Source: Kappaphycus alvarezii (Eukaryota; Rhodophyta; Florideophyceae; Gigartinales; Solieriaceae). From it: DNA of 64,000 nt. The notes below the pieces were generated by a model. It was not told the origin of the DNA, did not search any database, and saw only the letters and a list, made by a program, of their open reading frames with translations. Below, in pieces: positions 57,131-64,000 of the stretch (positions are counted from its first letter, which is position 1; each line of letters starts with the position of its first letter). Where the stretch lies: NCBI GenBank assembly GCA_002205965.3, contig NADL03000185.1, positions 62,001 through 126,000 on the forward strand, written 5' to 3'. Position numbers and translations under genes: made by a program.

Positions 57131-57846
57131 TCACATTTTGCCCCAGCATCTATCAGCCGTATGACCGGAATGACCGCAGTTTGTACAGTGCAGCTGTTTA
57201 ACATTACCTCCGTAGTCATTCGGACGGCACTGGATATCACGCCGCATTGGATTTTGAACCTTTGACTCCCTCATTTGAGCACGCTCCTCTTCTTGCAACA
57301 ACCGGCTCTTCACAAATTCCAAAGTAAACACCCTGTCCTCATTTCCGAGCGCATCCAAGGCAACGATGAGATTGTCGAACCGAGGTGACAATCCATTAAG
57401 CACAGCCATGGCTATCTCTTTGTCATCAATAGTCACATCCATGGATTTCTGGGTCGCTGCTAGCTGCGTCATACGGTTAACATACTGCAGAAAACTCTCT
57501 CGTTACCGTCCATAGCCGCGGTGTAAAAGCGGCGTCGAGCCGCAAGCTTATTGAGGATGTGTGTCTTTCAAACGTGTTGAGAATAATAGTCCACATCTCC
57601 TTTGCAGTTGCCGCAGTGGGCGCACATGCTCAAGGTGGTCATCAGAAAGGGACATCCGATGAGCGTCCGTGCTTGCGTCGGCCGAGTCCATGATTTGAAT
57701 CCCCGTCATCGGATTCTTCAGGCGGTTCATCCACAATGTTTCATCAAGCTCCTGGAGGGCGAGAACAAGCTGCACCTTCTGCTTCCAAACATGGAAATTA
57801 TTGTTGGTGAGCTTTTCAATTCGGAACCGCCTCCGCGATCGTCCAT
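57131..57846 (-). pseudogene. F1 interior 6: gag with intact zinc knuckle
   Basis: ATG at 57846 (MDDRGGG) loses frame after about eight codons by a small deletion (GGTTCCG for GGAGTTCG). The C-terminal part, 57131-57472, is open for 113 codons: TQLAATQKSMDV, A-V-L-N-G-L-S-P-R-F-D-N-L-I-V-A-L-D-A-L, E-E-E-R-A-Q-M-R-E, then the zinc knuckle C-T-N-C-G-H-S-G-H-T-A-D-R-C (C-x2-C-x4-H-x4-C), typical of a nucleocapsid that binds element RNA. Confidence 0.75.
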
Positions 57847-59391
57847 GACTACGTTCTTATCCAAGACCTTTGTGTCTGAAACCTCTATTACCACGTATGC
57901 AGTGAGTATGCAAAGTCCTCTTTTCAGGAATCCCAAGCCGGCGACCGATAGTCGCTTGTCACGGCAAGCCTTTCCCTATAAGAAGTTTGCAGCGTTTACT
58001 CAAAGACACGTGTGTTTAATTTGCAACTCTTTACCTCTTTAGTTTTCCTCCTCTTTACCTCTTACCACCTCTTTATTTGTGCCTTAGGACGCTACCCCTG
58101 TATATCGGCCAGTGCTGGTCTTTCAACTTTGAGCGCGATCCGTGTGCCACGAGTAAACACAGCAACTTTCAGCTGTAGACGGCCAGGAATTTTCAGCCAC
58201 TACCCCGAAAGGTCCCCGCAGCAAAGGGCGTCTTACCACAATCACAGTCTTTCCGTACTGACTCAGGCGCGTTTCCTTCCGGACTGTGTTGCTTGACTTC
58301 CGTCGTACTCGTGTGAAAGCACTCAAGGTCACCAATGAGCCTCGCCCTTCCGTGCACAGCAACGTATCTATACCTCAACAGAAGTATAGCCAGCAGGTAC
58401 CAAAATGCAAGTGCAGAACACTAGTACCCGGTATGCTACCAGATTAAGGAATTAGAAGACAGTCGTTCCCTCTCCGACCACGGGCGATGGTGTTTCGCGT
58501 ACTTATCGATCGTTCAAGCGAGGACCGTCTCTGTCCCGCCGGCGCGCAAAAGGGCCACTGCAACGGATCGACTCGGCTGGTACACCGTGATTCCCACCGG
58601 GAATCGGGTTCAGTCTTACGACTTCTGATAACTCGCGTTATCAACCGCGTGGGTTTGTATGGTACGGTCCGTCCAACTCGCGTTACACAAAGGCACTGTT
58701 GTCAAAAGAGTACAGCCGGTGAGAGGATCACAAAACCGATTGCCAGGATCACGATTCGGCAAGAGATTCGGACAAACTTGGGCGGACCCCCGGCACTCTT
58801 TCTTCTTCTTTTCCGTTGCCGTGAAGGCTTTCCCAGAGTGCAAGGGGTATCAACAACCAGGCCAAAATTCCCCCTCAAACAACAAGGCCAATACTTCCAA
58901 ACAATAAACTCGAGCTGATAAATTGTCGAATGACCACGACCACCACAAAAGAGACAGAAAACCAAACCAACAAACAATGACCAGAGCAATGACACCACAA
59001 AGCACTCAGGGTCCTCACACAGAGTGCTTGACAACACAAAATAGGTCTCAACAGCAGTAGAGCACAAGCAATGAATGCTCTAGTCTAACACACAATAATA
59101 ACCACAAAAACTCAGGATCCACACACAGAGTGCTTGACAGCCTTAGAATTGGTTCTCACAAACAAAAGATTCCAACAACACACAATGATAACCACGAAAA
59201 CACTCAGGATCCACACACAGAGTGCTTGACAATCACCAAACGGGTCCCAACAACGACAAGAACCCAACAACAATAACCAAGAAGCAACAAGTGACAACAC
59301 CAACAGCACAAACAACACAGAGAAAGCAATTACCTCAACGTCAACGTCAACGGTTGAGGGATGGATCAAGCGGGAAGAGCGGTAGCGTGGG
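57847..59391 (-). mobile_element. F1 interior 6: leader
   Basis: Counterpart of 12831-14454 and 62379-63922, with repeat units at about 59025, 59125 and 59218. No supported gene. It forms one arm of the large inverted repeat with 62379-63922. Confidence 0.7.
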
Positions 59392-59405
59392 CTGGGCCCA
59401 TAACC

Positions 59406-60330
59406 TGATAGAAAACAGGGATGGTGAGGGATGAGGAGAGAGAATGAAAAGGAATGTAGGGAAGGAGTGCAGGAGGAGAAAGGAAACAGAAAGGAGATAG
59501 AACGGCAAGGGTGAGGTTGGTGTTGAAATCAAAAGCAAGTCCGTACCTCTTCTTTACTTGGATGAGCTATTAGACTACAACTATATACTGTTTGCCGGTA
59601 CTCACTTCAGCTTTGTGAAAGCAAAATGAAAGTAGCAAAATCTACATTCGCAGTACTATCTTTGTTGATCCTATAGCCTACCCAAGCCAAGATGCCTTCG
59701 AATCCCTAATTTGCATGCGCGGGAAATTCATAATTACCAATATTCAAATCCTGAGTTACATTACTTTCATTCTAGCCATGCACGTTCTGTTACGTAAACA
59801 TATAATAAACCAGTCAACCCGTGAATTATGCCTTACGTACCCGCCTATGCAACTGTAATCTCTCGCCCTGTAACAAAACCCAAAGGCGGGAACTCAATAT
59901 ATCATGAGAGTAGAAAACAATTTTCTGCGGGCTTGTCTCACTTTGCTACGTAACAGTACGTAAATCTCATGCAGGCCATTCAACGTGAATTAAGCCTTAC
60001 GTGCCATACGTGCAATGCCGTAGAAGCAACGTGGCTGCATCAACATACTTTGGCTGCATACTTGTGCAAGAGTGATTTGTACGCAGCCAGTATAATGCGT
60101 ATAGTGTAAGCCGTATGCAGCCAGTCCAGGCAACTATAGGATAAATATAGAAACCACTGTTTACTTGTACACGTACGACACCTATAATAATGTACACGTA
60201 CGACAGAGAGGAGAAAGTACACGTATGCCACACTGTGTACAGTATTTTGAGCCTAGAAGAGAGACAAACCGTCAACCAACCATAACATGCGAAGTGTCAG
60301 AATGCTCCACAGTGATCAGCTCAGATATCG
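59406..60330 (-). mobile_element. F1 LTR7, truncated at the inversion point
   Basis: Starts TGATAGAAAACAGGG and follows the LTR for about 925 bp to CTCAGATATCG. The last about 280 bp (to TTCAACA) are missing. At 60331 plus-strand pol sequence begins. Confidence 0.85.
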
Positions 60331-61168
60331 TGGTTTGAAACAGGCTCATAGGCGGTGGCATCAGAAAATCGATGACTTTCTTGTTGATGGGCTCAAGTTC
60401 AAAAGTAGCACTAATGATCCCTGTGTTTATGTAAAATTGGACCCAATTTCCAACTCAATCATGATTATCCTCCTGTATGTTGATGACTTGCTGCTTGCAG
60501 GAAACAAAATCGAGGCTATTGCATGGATGAAGGTGGAGCTGAACCGCCGCTTTGAAATGAAAGATTTGGGAGAGGCGAAAATGGTTGTTGGCCTTGAAAT
60601 TCTCGCCGGAGATCTAAACGCTCCTTGTGTTTATCCCAGCCACGGTTTGTAGACAGCGTTCTAGAGCGATTTGGAATGATCGACGAGTGGTTTCGTGTTG
60701 CATATGGCTGGAAGTGGGGTAAGTTGGTGCTCGCGAAAGCAAACGGTGTCGCAGCTTCGTCATGTGAGGCCGAATACATTTCGTTAACTGCAGCAAGTAA
60801 AGAGGCAATATGGCTGAGACGTGTCGTTCGGGATATCCTTGAAACCTGGACATCGCTGGGCGTGAAAGCACTTGGAATTGATCATGCTACTACAATATAC
60901 AGCGATAACCAGGGGGCAATGGAGCTCGCTCGAAACGAAAGCACCAACAGACGCAACAAGAACATTGATATTGCATACCACTTTGTAAAGATGCAGTTGT
61001 GCGTAAAGAGGTGGATTTAGTGTACGTGCCAACAAGTGAAAATGTTGCTGACGCCTTGACGAAACCACTAGGGAGAGTTCAGATGACAAAACTTGTTAGA
61101 TGATTGTAATGGGTAGGAAGGGGGAGCATAAATTGATCTAAAATAAAAACTATGTCATTGAGGGGGAG
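60331..61168 (+). pseudogene. F1 pol fragment in inverse orientation (interior 7)
   Basis: Plus-strand RT from G-L-K-Q-A-H-R-R-W with core L-Y-V-D-D-L near 60475 and KDLGEAKMVVGLE. After E-R-F-G-M at about 60678 about 340 bp are missing: the text jumps to the RNase H segment D-E-W-F-R-V, corresponding to S-T-S-G-F-V in another frame. RNase H then continues with SSCEAEYISL, Y-S-D-N-Q-G-A-M-E-L-A and N-R-R-N-K. It ends with text for ENVADALTKPL near 61040-61070 and a purine tract GAGGGGGAG at 61160-61168. The deletion joins GGAAT and AATCGACGAG through a shared AAT. Confidence 0.75.
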
Positions 61169-62364
61169 TGTTGGAAAAGTGATAGAATGCATAAGATTCC
61201 ATGGTTTTTAGTTGCCACCTGGACCCGTGTACACCTGTAGCATGAAAATGCGAGTTGCACCGTTTCGGAGTGCACACCTATGACACATGTAAAATGTGCC
61301 AAACCGAAAGTTGCTGGGACGAAAGCCCATTTTCGGCCAACTCAAAATCACGGCGCATTTTGCTATTTTTGAAACCACTTGGTATTCTGCCCTCTGATTG
61401 GCTGCTAGATACGCCTCCATAGCACTCACATCGCTACAAGTGGCGATATCTGAGCTGATCATTGTGGAGCATTCTGACACTTCGCATGTTATGGTTGGTT
61501 GATGGTTTGTCTCTCTTCTAGGCTCAAAATACTGTACACAGTGTGGCATACGTGTACTGTCTCCTCTCTGTCGTACGTGTACATTATTATAGGTGTCGTA
61601 CGTGTACAAGTAAACAGTGGTTTCTATATTTCCTATAGTTGCCTGGACTGGCTGCATACGGCTTACACTATACGCATTATACTGGCTGCGTACAAATCAC
61701 TATTGCACAAGTATGCAGCCAAAGTATGTTGATGCAGCCACGTTGCTTCTACGGTATTGCACGTATGGCACGTAAGGCTTAATTCACGTTGAACGGCCTG
61801 CATGAGATTTACGTACTGTTACGTAGCAAAATGAGACAAGCCCGCCGGAAATTATTTTTTACTCTCATGATATATTGAGTTCCCGCCTTTGGGTTTGTTA
61901 CAGGGCGAGAGATTACAGTTGCATAGGTGGGGTAAGTAAGGCATAATTCACGGGTTCACTGTTCTATTATATGTTTACGTAACAGAACGTGCATGGCGAG
62001 CATGAACGTAATGTTACTCACGTTTTGAATATTGGTAATTATGAATTTCCCGCGCATGCAAATGAGGGATTCTGAGGCATCTTAGCTTGGGTAGGCTATA
62101 GGATCAACAAAGATAGTACTGCAAATGTATATTTTGCTACTTTCATTTTGCTTTCACAAAGCCGAAGTGAGTACCGGCAAACAGTATACAGTTGTAGTCT
62201 AGTAGCTCATCCAAGTAAAGAAGAGGTACGGACTGCTTTTGATTTCAACACCAACCTCACCCTTGCCGTTCTATCTCCTTTCTGTTTCCTTTCTCCTCCT
62301 GCACTCCTTCCCTACATTCCTTTTCATTCTCTCTATCCCTCACCATCCCCTGTTTCTTCTATCA
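61169..62364 (+). mobile_element. F1 LTR8, plus orientation, shared
   Basis: 1196 bp from TGTTGGAAAAGTGATAG to TTCTTCTATCA. The purine tract of interior 7 is on its left and the primer site of the next interior on its right, so it too joins two interiors head to tail. Confidence 0.85.
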
Positions 62365-62378
62365 GGTTATGGGCCCAG
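62365..62378 (+). other. F1 primer-binding site after LTR8
   Basis: GGTTATGGGCCCAG directly after the LTR; continues CCCACGCTACCGCT, which also partly complements the 5' half of initiator tRNA-Met. Confidence 0.7.
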
Positions 62379-63922
62379 CCCACGCTACCGCTCTTTCCGC
62401 TTGATCCGTCCCTCAACCGTTGACGTTGACGTTGAGGTAATTGCTTTCTCTGTGTTGTTTGTGCTGTTGGTGTTGTCACTTGTTGCTTCTTGGTTATTGT
62501 TGTTGGGTTCTTGTCGTTGTTGGGACCCGTTTGGTGATTGTCAAGCACTCTGTGTGTGGATCCTGAGTGTTTTCGTGTTATCATTGTGTGTTGTTGGAAT
62601 CTTTTGTTTGTGAGAACCAATTCTAGGCTGTCAAGCACTCTGTGTGTGGATCCTGAGTGTTTTTGTGGTTATTTTTGTGTGTTAGACTAGAGCATTCATT
62701 GCTTGTGCTCTACTGCTGTTGAGACCTATTTTGTGTTGTCAAGCACTCTGTGTGAGGACCTGAGTGCTTTGTGGTGTCATTGCTCTGGTCATTGTTTGTT
62801 GGTTTGGTTTTCTGTCTCTTTTGTGGTGGTCGTGGTCATTCGACAATTCATCAGCTCGAGTTTATTGTTTGGAAGTATTGGCCTTGTTGTTTGAGGAGGA
62901 ATCTAGGCCTGGTTGTTGATACCCCTTGCACTCTTGGAAAGCCTTCACGGCAACGGAAAAGAAGAAGACAGAGTGCCGGGGTCCGCCCAAGTTTGTCCGA
63001 ATCTCTTGCCGAATCGTGGTCCTGGCAATCGGTTTTGTGATCCTCTCACCGGCTGTACTCTTTTGAGAACAGTGCCTTTGTGTAACGCGAGTTGGACGGA
63101 CCGTACCATACAAACCCACGCGGTTGATAACGCGAGTTATCAGAAGTCGTAAGACTGAACCCGATTCCCGGTGGGAATCACGGTGTACCAGCCGAGTCGG
63201 TCCGTTGCAGTGGCCCTTTTGCGCGCCGGCGGGACAGAGACGCTCCTCGCTTGAACGATCGATACGTACGCGAAACACCATCGCCCGTGGTCGGAGAGGG
63301 AACGACTGTCTTCTAATTCCTTACTCTGGTAGCATACCGGGTACTAGTGTTCTGCACTTGTATTTTGGTACCTGCTGGCTATACTTCTGTTGAGGTATAG
63401 ATACGTGCTGTGCACGGAAGGACGAGGCTCATTGGTGACCTTGAGTGCTTTCACACGAGTACGACGGAAGTCAAGCAACACAGTCCGGAAGGAAACGCGC
63501 CTGAGTTAGTACGGAAAGACTGTGATTGTGGTAAGACGCCCTTTGCTGCGGGGACCTTTCGGGGTAGTGGCTGAAAATTCCTGGCCGTCTACAGGTAAAA
63601 GTTGCTGTGCTTACTCGTGGCACACGGATCGCGCTCAAAGTTGAAAGACCAGCACTGGCCGATATACAGGGGTAGCGCCCTAAGGCACAAATAAAGAGGT
63701 GGTAAGAGGTAAAGAGGAGGAAAACTAAAGAGGTAAAGAGTTGGAAATTAAACACCACGTGTCTTTGAGTAAACGCTGCAAACTTCTTATAGGGAAAGGC
63801 TTGCCGTGACAAGCGACTATCGGTCGCCGGCTTGGGATACCTGAACAGAGGACTTTGCATACTCACTGCATACGTGGTAATAGAGGTTTCAGATACAAAG
63901 GGTCTTGGATAAGAACGTAGTC
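62379..63922 (+). mobile_element. F1 leader of the element running off the window
   Basis: Nearly identical to 12831-14454, with repeat units at about 62545, 62630 and 62740. Open frames here are copies of those in the other leaders; none is supported as a gene. Confidence 0.7.
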
Positions 63923-64000
63923 ATGATCGCGATCGCGGAGGCGGAGTTCGAATTGAAAAGCTCACCAACAATAATTTCCATGTTTGGAAGCAGAAGGTGC
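63923..64000 (+). pseudogene. F1 gag start at the window end
   Basis: ATG at 63923, but ATGATCGCGATCGCGG replaces ATGGACGATCGCGG of the copy at 14455. Two extra bases shift the MDDRGGGVRIEKLTNN frame. The continuation lies outside the window. Confidence 0.65.

Larger units (their letters stand above)
53762..59405 (-). mobile_element. F1 interior 6: full-length interior, decayed
   Basis: Minus strand: primer site at 59392-59405, leader 57847-59391, gag from 57846, integrase, RT, RNase H and purine tract at 53762. RNase H (53936-54403), RT (54560-55024 with Y-V-D-D; 55033-55458 with QMDV) and integrase (55865-56669 in pieces, with C-T-S-C and H-G-K-A-H-R near 56500) are broken by many small indels. 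The protease D-S-G is not visible. Confidence 0.8.

Overview
The window is a stretch of eukaryotic, repeat-rich nuclear DNA made almost entirely of transposable elements. There are no operons, no bacterial-style genes and no recognisable RNA genes. The host cannot be named from the sequence. A filamentous fungus would fit (small decayed gene fragments in AT-rich intergenic DNA, invaded by Ty1/copia retrotransposons), but an alga or other protist is not excluded.

Left part (1-10.95 kb): AT-rich DNA with three decayed fragments of one unrecognised host gene family (3-366, 3669-4122, 7193-7456). It also holds copies of a non-autonomous element, here called X. X has inverted repeats of about 430 bp and internal repeats of about 72 bp, and no visible transposase; its best copy is 8430-10209.

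Middle part (10.95-29.7 kb): nested, broken pieces of three Ty1/copia families (F1, F2, F3) with more X copies. F2 supplies an untranslated leader with a small basic ORF (11393-11716), a decayed but nearly complete gag-pol (18013-21734, +) and an RT/RNase H piece (23693-25486, -). F3 supplies a 409-bp LTR and a minus-strand pol. The F3 pol is split by a solo F1 LTR with a perfect 5-bp target-site duplication (CCGAG).

Right part (29.7-60.3 kb): a minus-strand head-to-tail array of F1 in which neighbouring units share LTRs. The order is LTR1 - full interior 1 - LTR2 - four units of about 3.96 kb (truncated interior plus LTR) - full interior 6 - truncated LTR7. All four truncated interiors have the same deletion, which removes the primer-binding site, leader, gag, protease region and integrase zinc finger. 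They could therefore not have multiplied by ordinary reverse transcription; recombination or reintegrated circular DNA is the likely route. At about 60,330 the array flips: a plus-strand pol fragment, LTR8, leader and gag start run off the window end and form inverted-repeat arms of about 2.5 kb with 57.8-60.3 kb.

F1 has a primer-binding site GGTTATGGGCCCAG directly after the LTR. It is complementary to the anticodon stem-loop of initiator tRNA-Met, not to the tRNA 3' end, which is the half-tRNA priming known for Drosophila copia. Nearly every copy carries frameshifts. The longest open frame is a 525-codon RT-RNase H (45941-47518, -).
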